A DNA stretch of 64,000 nucleotides from Blautia schinkii DSM 10518 (GCA_000702025.1 JNKJ01000037.1:1-64000); one strand, 5' to 3'. Positions 35,514 to 45,349 are shown, counted from the stretch's first letter. Numbers and translations are program-made. The notes: a model not told the origin generated them from the sequence alone.

Positions 35514-35658
35514 ATTTTCTTTTTGTGCCAAGGCACTCATTTTTCTCCTCTTAACCTTCCAGAACCGGGCAGTCGTCAGGCCATATACCTCACCTTTCGC
35601 TTTTGCATAGACCTGTTTTTACTAAACAATTGCCTGAACCTACACATTCCTCTTTGAT

Positions 35659-35928
35659 TTATTTTTCCTTTCTAATCAAAGTATTTGCAGTTGCCAGTTT
35701 TTCCTCCCTTAACATAAGTTCTTCCCATACATCTACAAAGCCTTCCAAATCGTCTTTCGACAGCTTCTTCACCATCTGACTGATATAGTCCAGATATTCT
35801 ACATGCATACAGCTTTTATTAATGCGGATCAATGTGAATGGATATCCCCAGGCCAGTAATTCATGTAGCTTTTTATAACATTCCTGTACTACTTCTAAGT
35901 CACAGTTTTCATCAACATAGTTCAGAAA
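35659..35928 (-). pseudogene. Coding remnant, unknown family
   Basis: An open minus-strand frame of about 88 codons reads like a real protein end (YKKLHELLAWGYPF, then SQMVKKLSKDDLEGFVDVWE, LMLREEKL) but has no start: upstream it runs into the terminator of the next gene. Probably the 3' end of a gene cut off when the recombinase cluster arrived. I do not recognise the family. No other gene is seen in 35514-35658. Confidence 0.5.
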
Positions 35929-35934
35929 GAAAAA

Positions 35935-35974
35935 AACCGATAACCATGAGAAATATGCTCATAAGTTATCGGTT
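35935..35974 (-). terminator. Terminator of recombinase cluster
   Basis: AACCGATAAC at 35935-35944 pairs with GTTATCGGTT at 35965-35974, with a T-run following on the minus strand (GGTTTTTTTCTTTC). It lies about 30 bases past the last gene of the cluster. Confidence 0.8.
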
Positions 35975-36004
35975 CTACGTTTTCAGGTGTTTATTCAGTA
36001 ATGT

Positions 36005-36610
36005 TTAGTCCACAAATACAGTTTCATTCACCCGTTTATTCAATGCATCAAATTGCTTCTTTGATATTATTGGCTCATAATTGCCTATATATCTCAACTC
36101 TTCTGAAGATGATTTTGTTCTCGCCGTAACAACCCCTGCATAGTATACGGAGGCAGGCATTTTTCTCAATCTCTTTGCCCATATGCCTGCACTTCTCATT
36201 AGATTCCCATGATTACTCCAATGTGATTCCACTTCTGTAAATGGCAGCTCCATCACATTCTGTAAAGCAAGCAATGATATATCTTCTCCCGCCTGAAAGT
36301 ATTGTTCCCGAAGTTCTATTTCTTTTCCCACCTGCCGGCAAATCCAACTATAGGGAATACTGTTTGCCGCCTCCTCGTAATTCAAGACAAGATGCTGTGT
36401 ATCTTTTTTATAATCTATGAACTCCAATACCATGTATTCCGGCGGATTGTTCAGATAATCCATAACAAACTTTAAAGCAGACCTCACGCAAAAAGCTTCC
36501 ATTTCCTCTACAACTAACTGCCTGTCCTTAATACGATAACCATAGGGTGCCTTTACGAACTCAGCCCTCTTTTTCATACGACTTTTCATACAATCCTTAA
36601 TATTCTTCAT
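36005..36610 (-). CDS. Recombinase-domain protein lacking the catalytic domain
   Basis: 201 residues. It begins with APYGYRIKDRQLVV and ends with VYYAGVVTARTKS...GNYEPIISKKQFDALNKRV, the pattern of the DNA-binding 'Recombinase' domain that follows the catalytic domain in large serine recombinases. The resolvase domain with its catalytic Ser is absent. It follows the third recombinase gene by 33 bases in the same operon. It may be a DNA-binding or directionality partner, or a degenerate recombinase; the assignment rests on weak motif similarity. Confidence 0.6.
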   Translation of the reverse strand: MKNIKDCMKSRMKKRAEFVKAPYGYRIKDRQLVVEEMEAFCVRSALKFVMDYLNNPPEYMVLEFIDYKKDTQHLVLNYEEAANSIPYSWICRQVGKEIELREQYFQAGEDISLLALQNVMELPFTEVESHWSNHGNLMRSAGIWAKRLRKMPASVYYAGVVTARTKSSSEELRYIGNYEPIISKKQFDALNKRVNETVFVD

Positions 36611-36643
36611 ATAGATTGTCCACTCCTTTTAATTTGAAAGTAA

Positions 36644-38233
36644 TTAACTTGCTTTTCTCATACACAGCATATTAATTTCGTCCTGAAATTTAAAAACAAC
36701 TTCAATATTATGATTCTTGTCTACCAACACTTTTTCAATAAAGGCATCAGCCAACTCCGGAGACAACGCCTCCTCATTTCTAAACTCATCGACCAATCGG
36801 GCAAAATCTGAATAGAATATGATATTTGCCTCATCATATTTTCGGATTCCTTCTTCCACCTTTTGAATTCCTGCCTCCAATGGAACAAGCTGTTCTGACA
36901 ATTTCTGTTTTTTTATCAGATATTCTTCTCTGCTTACATGCCCTGCTCTGTAATCTTCATACAAGTTCATTTTCTTCTGCTTTATTTCTTCTGCCCTCTC
37001 CTGAAATCTTTCCATGATTGCATGGTAATCTGCCATATTATGATTCAAAGCCTTTGAGATTTTCTTTTTGCTGTCGGTAAATAATCTTAAATTGAATTGT
37101 ATAACCGAAAACACTGCTTTTTCTAATACCGCTGTTTCAATAGGCGGAAAAGTACAATCCGACAATGGATTTTCACGCTTAGCCAAACAATAGTAAAAGT
37201 CATTATCTTCATGATATCTGCGCCTGCTTAATGCTGAACCGCAATGTACACAATACACATTTTTATATAATGCTGATACTCTGCGCCTCGGTCCACTTTT
37301 GCAACCACTTTTAGCAGCCCTCTCATCCAGCCACTCATTCACCCTGTTAAACTGCTCTTCTCTGATAATTTTCGGCTGTCTGTTTGGAACAAGAATTTGG
37401 TCCGCCTTATTCACTGCCCGTGTTCCTTTTGTCCCCAATACACAAGCCTCTTCTTTGTGACGTACTGAATATCCCAAATAAGCTTTGTTCCTTGCAATCT
37501 TTTTCAGTGTTGTTTTATTCCAGGCAGAGCTGGTCTTACATAATTTGGCATTGTATTTTTTAGCCAAATAAACGCTCGGCGGATCAATTCCTTTTTCAGC
37601 CAGGAACTTAATTATAAACTTATAACTTTTTTTCTGGTCTAATAGATCCATAATTATTTGTAGTACATATGCTGCCTCCCAATCCACCTCATATTCACGG
37701 TCAACTGTATACCGGTATCCATAAAGAGGTACTGGGCCGTTATGCTTTCCTTGAAGAGCCTCCTCCATCTTAATTCTCTTCTGGGTGGTAGACGCCTGAA
37801 TTGGAACTAACCCATTAATCAAATTCTTGAATTTGGCTTCAAAATCTATACCGTATTGATAATCTTTACTGTCATAATCATCATTAATCGCAATATAGCG
37901 TACTTCCAAAAAAGGAAATATCTTTTCTAAATAATTAACGGTATCTATGGTGTCCCTGCCAAGTCTGGAGAAATCCTTCGTTGCTATTACTATCATATTT
38001 CCATATAAAGAACGGACTCTGCTCATCATATTCTGAAAATTAGGCCGGTTAAAATTACTGCCAGTGTAGCCATCATCAATAAATTCTTCTACTTGATAAT
38101 CATGAAATTCACTGTGTTCCTCCTTGAATCGGTTAAGCAATCTTCTTTGGTTTGTAATGCTGCAGCTTTCATCGTCTCCATCTTCCCTGGAAAGACGTTC
38201 ATAAAAAAACAGAAATTTTTTCTTCATCCTCAC
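36644..38233 (-). CDS. Large serine recombinase 3
   Basis: 529 residues. Resolvase domain (about 5-150) with the nucleophile region YERLSREDG (Ser15), DGYTGSNFNRPNFQNM and KDFSRLGRD; then the recombinase domain (PLYGYRYTVDREYEV); a zinc ribbon (CVHCGSALSRRRYH ... C ... C) and a coiled-coil C-terminal region (IMERFQERAEEIKQKKM). Start overlaps the previous recombinase stop by 4 bases (ATGA). Integrates or excises DNA by concerted double-strand exchange; att sites are not identified. Confidence 0.9.
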   Translation of the reverse strand: MRMKKKFLFFYERLSREDGDDESCSITNQRRLLNRFKEEHSEFHDYQVEEFIDDGYTGSNFNRPNFQNMMSRVRSLYGNMIVIATKDFSRLGRDTIDTVNYLEKIFPFLEVRYIAINDDYDSKDYQYGIDFEAKFKNLINGLVPIQASTTQKRIKMEEALQGKHNGPVPLYGYRYTVDREYEVDWEAAYVLQIIMDLLDQKKSYKFIIKFLAEKGIDPPSVYLAKKYNAKLCKTSSAWNKTTLKKIARNKAYLGYSVRHKEEACVLGTKGTRAVNKADQILVPNRQPKIIREEQFNRVNEWLDERAAKSGCKSGPRRRVSALYKNVYCVHCGSALSRRRYHEDNDFYYCLAKRENPLSDCTFPPIETAVLEKAVFSVIQFNLRLFTDSKKKISKALNHNMADYHAIMERFQERAEEIKQKKMNLYEDYRAGHVSREEYLIKKQKLSEQLVPLEAGIQKVEEGIRKYDEANIIFYSDFARLVDEFRNEEALSPELADAFIEKVLVDKNHNIEVVFKFQDEINMLCMRKAS

Positions 38234-39897
38234 ACCGCCTTTGCAATCAAATCCATGCTGAATATATCTTCAGATTTGAAGATAACTTCCATGGAGGTTT
38301 TGTCTATAATTTTGATTTCCGAAATCAATTCATCAATAATTTCCGCTGTCACGCAGAGATTTCCCTGCTTGTCCATCAATGCAGAAAGCCATTTGTTCTT
38401 TAAAGAATATCTCCTGACCATATCATTTGACTCTATAATCAAACTCCCTTTTAGTGCCCTCAGTTCATCAACCTTCTCCATATTCTGCCTTTTAAATTCT
38501 ATGTACTCTCTTTTATCCAGAATCTGATCTACATAATCTTCGTATAATTGTTGCTGCCTCACTAAAAGGCTCTGGATTTCCCGGTCAATGTCAGCAATCT
38601 GATTCTGGTATTCCCGTTTCAATTTGGTTATAAAAGAGTCCTTTTTATATGCTTTTTTCTCCTTCATTGCTATACTGACCCACTTATCTAAGAGGACCGT
38701 AACAGCTTTTAATACTGCTTTTTCATTGATAAATTTGTTCTTGCAATGATTAGGTGCTACATCATGTCCAGGGCAATGATATTCAATACCGATTCCCTGC
38801 TTTGTATGATACCTGCTTTGTGACATATGCCTTCCGCAAACTCCACATACGAGCTTCCCTGCGAATAATCCATATCTCTTATCAATTTCTCTGGTAAAGC
38901 TATTCACCCAGATTTTCTGTGCGTTCTTTTGGGCCCTGTCATAAATTGCCTGCTTTATGATACGGGGTAGAGCATCCTCTTCAATATTCCATTCCTGCCG
39001 CGGCACCCTTTTTAATTTTTTTCCTTTATAATAGCTTTGTTCTGTTTTATGAGTAACCAAACAGCCAATATAAACGGGGTTCTGAATGATACTAGAAATG
39101 AAATTGCCCAGCCACAGATACTTTTCCGGGTTCTTTTCTACCTTTTCTGCTTTTCCATGTTTTATCAAGTGATAGGCTTTCGGCGAGGGAATATTCTCCC
39201 TATTCAATATTTGGGCAATCTTATAGTATGAATATCCTTCCAGCACAAACATGTTAAATATACGGACAACAACAGAGGCAGCTTCCGGGTCAATCACGAG
39301 TATTTTACTATTGGCTTTTGAACGCTCAAATCCATATGGCGGCCTCGCTCCCCAGAACTCCCCATTGCCTCTGGCCAGTTCATGGGCCTGGGTAAGTTTT
39401 TTGGAAGAGATACGGGCGTAATATTCATTTGCCAGATGTTTAATCACATAAACCATTCGTTCTTTGCTGCATTGTGGATCTGCACTGTCATATCCATCGT
39501 CTATGCTGATGAAACGAACATCTAATTCCGGGAATACTACATCTAACAGCTCCAGCGCTTCCAAATAGTTTCTTCCAAATCTGCTAAAATCCCTAACGAT
39601 TACTGCATTGATTTTTCCAGACTTAATATCTTTGAGCAGTTCAGAAAAGCCCGGACGATTAAATGTAGTGCCCGAAACACCATTATCGCAGTATTCACCG
39701 GTCAGAATACTTCCTGACAGATTCCTGCTTATAAATTCCCTGTTTCTCTGCAACTGATGACTGATGGAATCATCGTTTTTAATTTTATTGCTTCTAACCG
39801 ATAAGCGTGCATAAGATCCAAATCTGTATTCTCTAAGTGAGAAAATAACTTGTTCTTCAACCAGATTCCTTCTGCTTTTTCTAGCCACACATGACAC
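38230..39897 (-). CDS. Large serine recombinase 2
   Basis: 555 residues. Resolvase domain starting late, nucleophile region YARLSVRSN (Ser33), CDNGVSGTTFNRPGFSELL, RDFSRFGRN; recombinase domain (ARPPYGFERSKANSK); zinc ribbon (CGVCGRHMSQSRYH ... CPGHDVAPNHC); coiled coil near the C-terminus. Overlaps recombinase 1 by 17 bases and recombinase 3 by 4, so all three are translationally coupled. Confidence 0.9.
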   Translation of the reverse strand: MSCVARKSRRNLVEEQVIFSLREYRFGSYARLSVRSNKIKNDDSISHQLQRNREFISRNLSGSILTGEYCDNGVSGTTFNRPGFSELLKDIKSGKINAVIVRDFSRFGRNYLEALELLDVVFPELDVRFISIDDGYDSADPQCSKERMVYVIKHLANEYYARISSKKLTQAHELARGNGEFWGARPPYGFERSKANSKILVIDPEAASVVVRIFNMFVLEGYSYYKIAQILNRENIPSPKAYHLIKHGKAEKVEKNPEKYLWLGNFISSIIQNPVYIGCLVTHKTEQSYYKGKKLKRVPRQEWNIEEDALPRIIKQAIYDRAQKNAQKIWVNSFTREIDKRYGLFAGKLVCGVCGRHMSQSRYHTKQGIGIEYHCPGHDVAPNHCKNKFINEKAVLKAVTVLLDKWVSIAMKEKKAYKKDSFITKLKREYQNQIADIDREIQSLLVRQQQLYEDYVDQILDKREYIEFKRQNMEKVDELRALKGSLIIESNDMVRRYSLKNKWLSALMDKQGNLCVTAEIIDELISEIKIIDKTSMEVIFKSEDIFSMDLIAKAV

Positions 39898-41566
39898 CGC
39901 CTTCCCCTATGCTTTCCAGGAATGTTTTCATTTTCTGGTTAGGCAATTCTGTACAAATCCGTCTGATTTTTGCTATGACCTTTCTAAATTCATCTTCAAA
40001 CCAGAACGTAATTTCCAGATTTCCCTTTTCGGAGACTTGAATACTCTTTATACAACTAACTACCAGCCTCCGGTCAAGTTCCTTTACCTGACCGAATTGC
40101 AAAAAATGATCAATCCATGCATTTTTGCCACAGATATTCCGAAATATATTATCATTTTCTACCTTTTGCTGCTCAATCAGCTTTTCCAGCTCAGTACAAC
40201 GGCTTGAATACTGTTTTTTCAGCTGAAGGTATTCCTCTCTTGTCAGCAGCTCGTCCTGATAGTCACCGTATAATGAGGCAGCTAATTTCATATTCCTCTG
40301 GTAATCCTTTTTTAACATTTCCATCCGAGAGCTTTCCTTCTGTACCCTGCGGTCCGAAAATGGTATTGTATCAACATATGACAAGATTGATTTTAAATCA
40401 GTAAGAACAGAAATATGGTATTGTATCAGAAGAAGAATGTTTTTTTTCAACTTTGATTCTGAAACCCTGTGAGGCGAACATGTCCTGCTATTCTCCCTGT
40501 TGGTAGAGCACACATAATATCCATATTCCTTTCCACCTGCTTTCGTGGATTTGCGTACAAGTGATTGATGGCAGTCTATACATTCCAGTAGCCCGGAAAA
40601 AAGATATACGGTTTCCTGACCAGGTGCTGTCCGCGTATCATGCTCTAACAAGTGATTGACAATCATAAAATCAATCCAGCTCACAAGGGGAGGCATTGCC
40701 CCCTCTACGACAGCCCACTCCTCTTCGCTTTTGTAGATTATTTTCTTTACTTTAAAGTTCGGAGTAGTGGTTTTTCCTTGTATCAGTATTCCCAGGTAAG
40801 CGGTATTATTAAGAATTCTTCCTACAGCTACGGCAGTCCAATGGCTACGTTCATATTTTTTAAATGTTGTCCTGTACCGGACCCCCTGTGATACTTTATA
40901 GTCTGCCGGCGGCAAAATACCAAGGCTATCAAGCCGTGTTGCGATGGCATCCTGACTTAAACCACAGAGTTTCCAGCGAAAGATATCCCGCACCACCTCC
41001 GATGCGATAGGGTCAAGAATCAACCTGTGATGATCCTTTGGATCTTTTTGATAGCCATAATACGCGTATGCCCCGACAAAAAGTCCCTGCTCACGCATAG
41101 CCTTTAATGTGTTTCGGATACTGATACTTGTATTTGCCGGATAGCTTTCATTTAACAGACTTTTAATGGGTAATGTTAGAAAATCCTCTTTGCAGGATTC
41201 GGCTTCACTGTCATAGTTATCATCAATCGCAATAAAACGGACGCCCCACTCCGGGAATCTACGCTGTACATACCGCAATACTTCCGTAAAATCTCTGCCC
41301 AAACGACTCAGATCTTTTACGATAATACAGTCAATCTCCCCACTTTTAATCAGATTCAGGATTTTCTTGAAACCGGGGCGATTGAAGTTTGTACCAGTAT
41401 ACCCATCATCGACTGCTTCACCGATGATTTGGATTTCCTGTTGTCCGCCACAATAACGCTGTACTATGACTCTTTGATTTTTAATGCTGTCGCTTTCAAT
41501 CTGATCGCCATCCTCCACGGATAAGCGCAGATAAGCATAAGCACGATATGTATGATTTTTACGCAT
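39881..41566 (-). CDS. Large serine recombinase 1
   Basis: 561 residues. Nucleophile region YLRLSVEDG (Ser16), DDGYTGTNFNRPGFKKIL, KDLSRLGRD; recombinase domain (AYAYYGYQKDPKDHHRLILD); zinc ribbon (CIDCHQSLVRKS ... CSTNRENSRTC); coiled coil. First gene of a four-gene minus-strand operon. Upstream 41567-41748 holds only its control region, including CTAAC/GTTAG half-sites in outward orientation. Confidence 0.9.
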   Translation of the reverse strand: MRKNHTYRAYAYLRLSVEDGDQIESDSIKNQRVIVQRYCGGQQEIQIIGEAVDDGYTGTNFNRPGFKKILNLIKSGEIDCIIVKDLSRLGRDFTEVLRYVQRRFPEWGVRFIAIDDNYDSEAESCKEDFLTLPIKSLLNESYPANTSISIRNTLKAMREQGLFVGAYAYYGYQKDPKDHHRLILDPIASEVVRDIFRWKLCGLSQDAIATRLDSLGILPPADYKVSQGVRYRTTFKKYERSHWTAVAVGRILNNTAYLGILIQGKTTTPNFKVKKIIYKSEEEWAVVEGAMPPLVSWIDFMIVNHLLEHDTRTAPGQETVYLFSGLLECIDCHQSLVRKSTKAGGKEYGYYVCSTNRENSRTCSPHRVSESKLKKNILLLIQYHISVLTDLKSILSYVDTIPFSDRRVQKESSRMEMLKKDYQRNMKLAASLYGDYQDELLTREEYLQLKKQYSSRCTELEKLIEQQKVENDNIFRNICGKNAWIDHFLQFGQVKELDRRLVVSCIKSIQVSEKGNLEITFWFEDEFRKVIAKIRRICTELPNQKMKTFLESIGEGGVMCG

Positions 41567-41748
41567 AAAAACAGCTCCTAACCACTTATTAGTTAGCGCA
41601 TGAACCCTGGGTCATACATCAAATAAGTAGCAGGAACCTGCTTAAATGTTTAGTTCTATTCCGCTTTTATTTTACCATGATTCATTCCAGTTGTCCACAC
41701 CTATCTAACCATTTATCACCTTCTTTTTTTCTCTTTTGCGAATCTCAG

Positions 41749-42006
41749 TCAACACTCTGCTTTTTCTATCAAATTTTCAATTATGTCGGATAAGGTCCTG
41801 CCCGTACTTGAATAAGATACCTTTATCTTCATGTCCCCCACGCGGAACAGGTAGGGATTTACTCCTTCGTCCAGTATTTTTCTCATTCTCTTCTCACATG
41901 GTAAAGAGGTATCTATTTTTACACTATTCAAATCCACCAGCGTATCAATATCAACCTCATCCAACTTTATCTGTTGGAAAGCATCCAGCTCTTCAATCGT
42001 AAGCAT
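41749..42006 (-). CDS. DUF6870-like small protein
   Basis: 85 residues, acidic, starting MLTIEELDAFQQIKLDEVDI and ending with a conserved stretch (NPYLFRVGDMKIKVSYSSTG). Resembles a family common beside recombinase genes in Lachnospiraceae mobile elements. AGGGAGGTATAGAGAA precedes the start, giving strong support. Function unknown. Confidence 0.7.
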   Translation of the reverse strand: MLTIEELDAFQQIKLDEVDIDTLVDLNSVKIDTSLPCEKRMRKILDEGVNPYLFRVGDMKIKVSYSSTGRTLSDIIENLIEKAEC

Positions 42007-42114
42007 TTCTCTATACCTCCCAGGACAATGATTTTCTTTACATCTTCTTAACGATACTTCACAAACGCCAAAAGTGTCATACTCAATACAGACATTATGA
42101 AATGGTTGTATCTA

Positions 42115-42477
42115 TCATCTCCCGGTTCCATCACGAAGGTTAAATCCGGCTTTATTCATGTTTTCTTTAATACAAGCAGCAGTCTCCAGTAAAAAACTCG
42201 CTTCTCTCCCTGAACAGCCTTTTATGATATTTATAAAGGCCAATATGTACTGTTCCTTCGTGTCACCGATATCTGAAAATTCTATCAATACAGGGTATAC
42301 GTTCAATGCCTCCAATACATTCAAGTAGGATTCCATACTTAAATTTCTCAAACCGTTTTCAACTTTACTCATATGATTTGCAGACACCCCTGCCCGTTCT
42401 GCAAGCTTCTCTATTGTATATCCTCTTTCTTCTCTTAAAGTACGAATGTTTTGAGCAATATTAAAATTGTTAACCAT
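42115..42477 (-). CDS. XRE-family transcriptional regulator
   Basis: 120 residues: helix-turn-helix at about 8-62 (IRTLREERGYTIEKLAERAG, then SANHMSKVENGLRNLSMESY) plus the same C-terminal module as 3574-3993 (FINIIKGCSGREASFLLETA). Probably regulates the neighbouring recombinase operon. The start follows AAAAGGAGTATGGTACGAAG. Confidence 0.8.
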   Translation of the reverse strand: MVNNFNIAQNIRTLREERGYTIEKLAERAGVSANHMSKVENGLRNLSMESYLNVLEALNVYPVLIEFSDIGDTKEQYILAFINIIKGCSGREASFLLETAACIKENMNKAGFNLRDGTGR

Positions 42478-42667
42478 CTTCGTACCATACTCCTTTTTAA
42501 GTTTGAATGTATTTTACATGATGATTTCCTGTTTGAGAACGGACTGTAAAGACCAATATCATCCAATTCTAGCGTATAATTTGCCATTTCAGATTTTCCG
42601 ACATAAATCCAGAAAAAAAAGAACTGCTTGTAGATGGCAGCTCTCTTACAATACATATTCTATTTTC

Positions 42668-44127
42668 GGTTCTATACTGAATGTTGGGGTGTGCTGAAAA
42701 GCACACTTCCAACATTCTTTTCGTTGTAATAAAATACATCTATAAGAAGCCTCCTAAACGCATTAACCCGACCAAAGTTTAATGTTACGGAGGTGACCCC
42801 TTATAGATGTACCCTAATTATACCAAGGCTTTCCTTAACTTGGAAGGTGTTTCTATTAAAAAAGTGGTTCAGGCAGACTCTTTCATTAAAATTTTCATCC
42901 AGTCCCAACCGGTAGAACAGACTTGCCCCTGCTGTGGGGCTAAAACAAAACGGATTCATGATTACCGTTTACAAGAAGTCCAGGACATTCCCTTACTGGG
43001 AAAACAAGTAATCCTGCTTCTTCGCAAACGCCGCTACCTCTGCCCATACTGCCGCAAACGGTTCACCGAACCCTATTCGTTCCTCCCCAGCTACCACCGC
43101 AGGACCCGCAGGCTGGCATTTTACATTGTCTCCCTGCTCCGGCAGACCTTTTCCTTAAAACAGATCGCAGAGCTTACCGGTGTTTCCGTCCAGACGGTCT
43201 GCCGCCTTCTGGACACGATTTGCTATCCTCCGCCTGACCAGCTTCCACAAGCGCTTTCCATTGACGAATTCAAAGGCAATGCTTCTACCGGTAAATATCA
43301 GTGCATTCTGGTTGATCCGAAAAAGCGCCGGATCCTCGACATTCTCCCAGATCGGACCCAGAGCCATCTGGCTGATTATTGGCGGAACATTCCCAGGAAA
43401 GAACGCCTGAAGGTAAAGTTCTTCGTCTGCGATATGTGGCGCCCCTACACCGAACTTGCACAAACCTTCTTTCCAAACGCTACAATCATCGTGGATAAAT
43501 ATCATTTCATCCGGCAGGTGACATGGGCGATTGAAAATGTACGCAAACGGCTGCAGCGCTCCATGCCGGTTTCTCTGCGTAAGTATTATAAACGCAGCCG
43601 AAAACTCATTCTGACCCGCTACAAAAAGCTGAAGGATGAGAACAAACAGGCCTGTGATTTAATGCTTCACTATAGCGAGGATCTGCGTCTGGCACACCGC
43701 ATGAAAGAGTGGTTCTATGATATCTGCCAGATGGAAGCGTATCGTCAGCAGCAGAGGGAATTTGATGACTGGATTGCGAATGCGCAGAGCTGTGGGATCC
43801 AGGAATTTGAGGCATGTGCTAAGACCTACAGGGCCTGGCGAAAAGAAATCCTGAATGCCTTTAAATACGGGCTGACAAATGGTCCCACAGAAGGATTTAA
43901 CAACAAGATAAAGGTATTAAAACGGAGCAGCTACGGAATCCGGAATTTCAAACGGTTCCGAACCCGGATACTTCACTGTACATCATAGGATAAAAAGGTC
44001 GGTAATGCGGAGGCTTATTTGGCATGCCCAAAATCAGTAAAACCTGGAACTAAACATAAAAAGGGCCCTTTTCATAGAATTGGGGCGGGATTTTAACAAA
44101 TCCCACCCCAACTATTGACAAAGAGCC
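42668..44127 (+). mobile_element. ISL3-family insertion sequence, intact
   Basis: 1460-bp element. Left end GGTTCTATACTGAATGTTGG and right end (reverse complement) GGCTCTTTGTCAATAGTTGG are imperfect terminal inverted repeats. An exact 8-bp target duplication CTATTTTC flanks it (42660-42667 and 44128-44135), as expected for ISL3. It carries one full-length transposase and sits between two XRE genes without breaking either. The perfect duplication suggests a fairly recent insertion. Confidence 0.9.
42807..43988 (+). CDS. ISL3-family transposase
   Basis: 393 residues: N-terminal zinc finger (CPCCGAKTKRIHDYR and CPYCRKRF), helix-turn-helix (LKQIAELTGVSVQTVCRLLD) and a DDE catalytic domain: D in ALSIDEFKG, D in FFVCDMWRPY, DKYHFIRQV and the Glu in TNGPTEGFNNKIKVLKR. 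Ribosome binding site ACGGAGGTGACC lies about 15 bases before the ATG. Complete and within normal length. Confidence 0.95.
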   Translation: MYPNYTKAFLNLEGVSIKKVVQADSFIKIFIQSQPVEQTCPCCGAKTKRIHDYRLQEVQDIPLLGKQVILLLRKRRYLCPYCRKRFTEPYSFLPSYHRRTRRLAFYIVSLLRQTFSLKQIAELTGVSVQTVCRLLDTICYPPPDQLPQALSIDEFKGNASTGKYQCILVDPKKRRILDILPDRTQSHLADYWRNIPRKERLKVKFFVCDMWRPYTELAQTFFPNATIIVDKYHFIRQVTWAIENVRKRLQRSMPVSLRKYYKRSRKLILTRYKKLKDENKQACDLMLHYSEDLRLAHRMKEWFYDICQMEAYRQQQREFDDWIANAQSCGIQEFEACAKTYRAWRKEILNAFKYGLTNGPTEGFNNKIKVLKRSSYGIRNFKRFRTRILHCTS

Positions 44128-44157
44128 CTATTTTCAACTAATGCCGTAAATTTATAC

Positions 44158-44529
44158 TCACGCAACTTTATCATCATTGTCATTATTTGAAAGGGCTATT
44201 TTGCTTAAACTGCCTTTCATCGACTCAATTGTGTCTAAGTAAAACTGAAGTTCCAACTCCGGACATTCCTTTAAGATACATAAGAAACGTGACAATAGTT
44301 CTATGCTCTTTTCCGTCCCATCTGCTTCAGATACCAAAACAGGAACAACCTCTAAGGCTTCCAATATTTTTATATATGTTTTCATGCCGATTGTCCTGGA
44401 GCCAGATTCCACCTTACTCAGATGGCTATGTGATATTCCGGCCAATTCGGCCAGGGCTTCCTGGGTCAGACCTCTTTCTTCGCGTGCCCTTCTAATGTTC
44501 TCTGTTATTGAACATGTATGATCCTTCAT
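44158..44529 (-). CDS. XRE-family transcriptional regulator
   Basis: 123 residues: helix-turn-helix (IRRAREERGLTQEALAELAG, then SHSHLSKVESGSRTIGMKTY) and a C-terminal domain (LCILKECPELELQFYLDTIE). It is the closest local relative of 3574-3993, with the SHLSKVESGSR stretch identical. Orphan gene beside the insertion sequence. Confidence 0.85.
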   Translation of the reverse strand: MKDHTCSITENIRRAREERGLTQEALAELAGISHSHLSKVESGSRTIGMKTYIKILEALEVVPVLVSEADGTEKSIELLSRFLCILKECPELELQFYLDTIESMKGSLSKIALSNNDNDDKVA

Positions 44530-44650
44530 ATGTTTGTCTCCTGTTTACCGTTTATCGAGTGTCCCCGTACTACGATTTTTCATCGCAATACACGTTTAAA
44601 TTATTACCTATCATTTTTTCACTTTCATCATTGATAATGGCAAAATATCA

Positions 44651-44959
44651 TCAGATTAAACTTTGCAGCTTCCACCCTCTCTTTCCAACCTTTAAGATTA
44701 TATTATCAATACAACAGCTTCTTAAATAGCAAAAAGGCTCCTGCCACTGCGAACAGAAGTCAGAGTTACCCTCGCAAGCCCATTCACATTGATTTAAAAT
44801 GCTGCCATCACACCACCGGTAGCTCTCTATAATCAGCGCGACTCCTCCACTCAACGGTTTACCATAAAAATATGTGCTATTATAGAGCATGCCTTTTTCT
44901 ATGTCAACATTTTTTGATTTAATAGACATTTTTTCTCGTTTACTCGAACCATATCCCAT
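44651..44959 (-). CDS. Hypothetical small protein
   Basis: 102 codons, rich in Cys and Trp (RWCDGSILNQCEWACEG). No good ribosome binding site at 44959; an internal Met at GMLYNSTYF is possible. I recognise no family. It may be a remnant. Confidence 0.3.
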   Translation of the reverse strand: MGYGSSKREKMSIKSKNVDIEKGMLYNSTYFYGKPLSGGVALIIESYRWCDGSILNQCEWACEGNSDFCSQWQEPFCYLRSCCIDNIILKVGKRGWKLQSLI

Positions 44960-44965
44960 CGAAAA

Positions 44966-45001
44966 ACAAGAGACATCTCAAAGATCAGAGATGCCTCTTG
45001 T
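44966..45001 (-). terminator. Terminator after XRE gene
   Basis: ACAAGAG-A-CATCTC pairs with GAGATGCCTCTTGT (one mismatch); followed on minus by TTTTTCG. Lies 7 bases past the stop at 45008. Confidence 0.8.
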
Positions 45002-45007
45002 CCAACT

Positions 45008-45349
45008 TTAACTTTCTGTTTCCATTTTTTCTAAGCTTAAATAAGCGTCCAAAATACAAAGCATCACCCGCTTTTGCTCTGGCGTTAATTGATATATACG
45101 TTCTAGCAATTCCTTATCAGCATTATCCTCCGTATATCCAAACAGATAATTGGGGGATGTACCTAAAACATCACATATAATGAATAAAAGCGAAACGCTG
45201 GGAAGCTTATTGCCAGCTTCCAACTGCCTGATATATCCATGGTTTACATGACACCTTTCAGCCAATTCCTGGTATGACAATTTGCATTCTTTTCTTTTAC
45301 CTCTCAACTTAGCACCGAATTCTTTTGGGTCCACATCACACCTCACCAT
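45008..45349 (-). CDS. XRE-family regulator (second family)
   Basis: 113 residues: helix-turn-helix (KRKECKLSYQELAERCHVNH, then GYIRQLEAGNKLPS) and a C-terminal part typical of the group (LLERIYQLTPEQKRVMLCIL). Paralogue of 49549-49881. The two belong to a family distinct from the SHLSKVESG regulators. Divergent from 45585-46397, which it may control. Confidence 0.8.
   Translation of the reverse strand: MVRCDVDPKEFGAKLRGKRKECKLSYQELAERCHVNHGYIRQLEAGNKLPSVSLLFIICDVLGTSPNYLFGYTEDNADKELLERIYQLTPEQKRVMLCILDAYLSLEKMETES

Noticed and set aside
41578..41597. CTAAC ... GTTAG inverted repeat upstream of the recombinase operon
   Set aside because: Half-sites face outward with longer spacing; not the same motif as GTTAG-N6-CTAAC.
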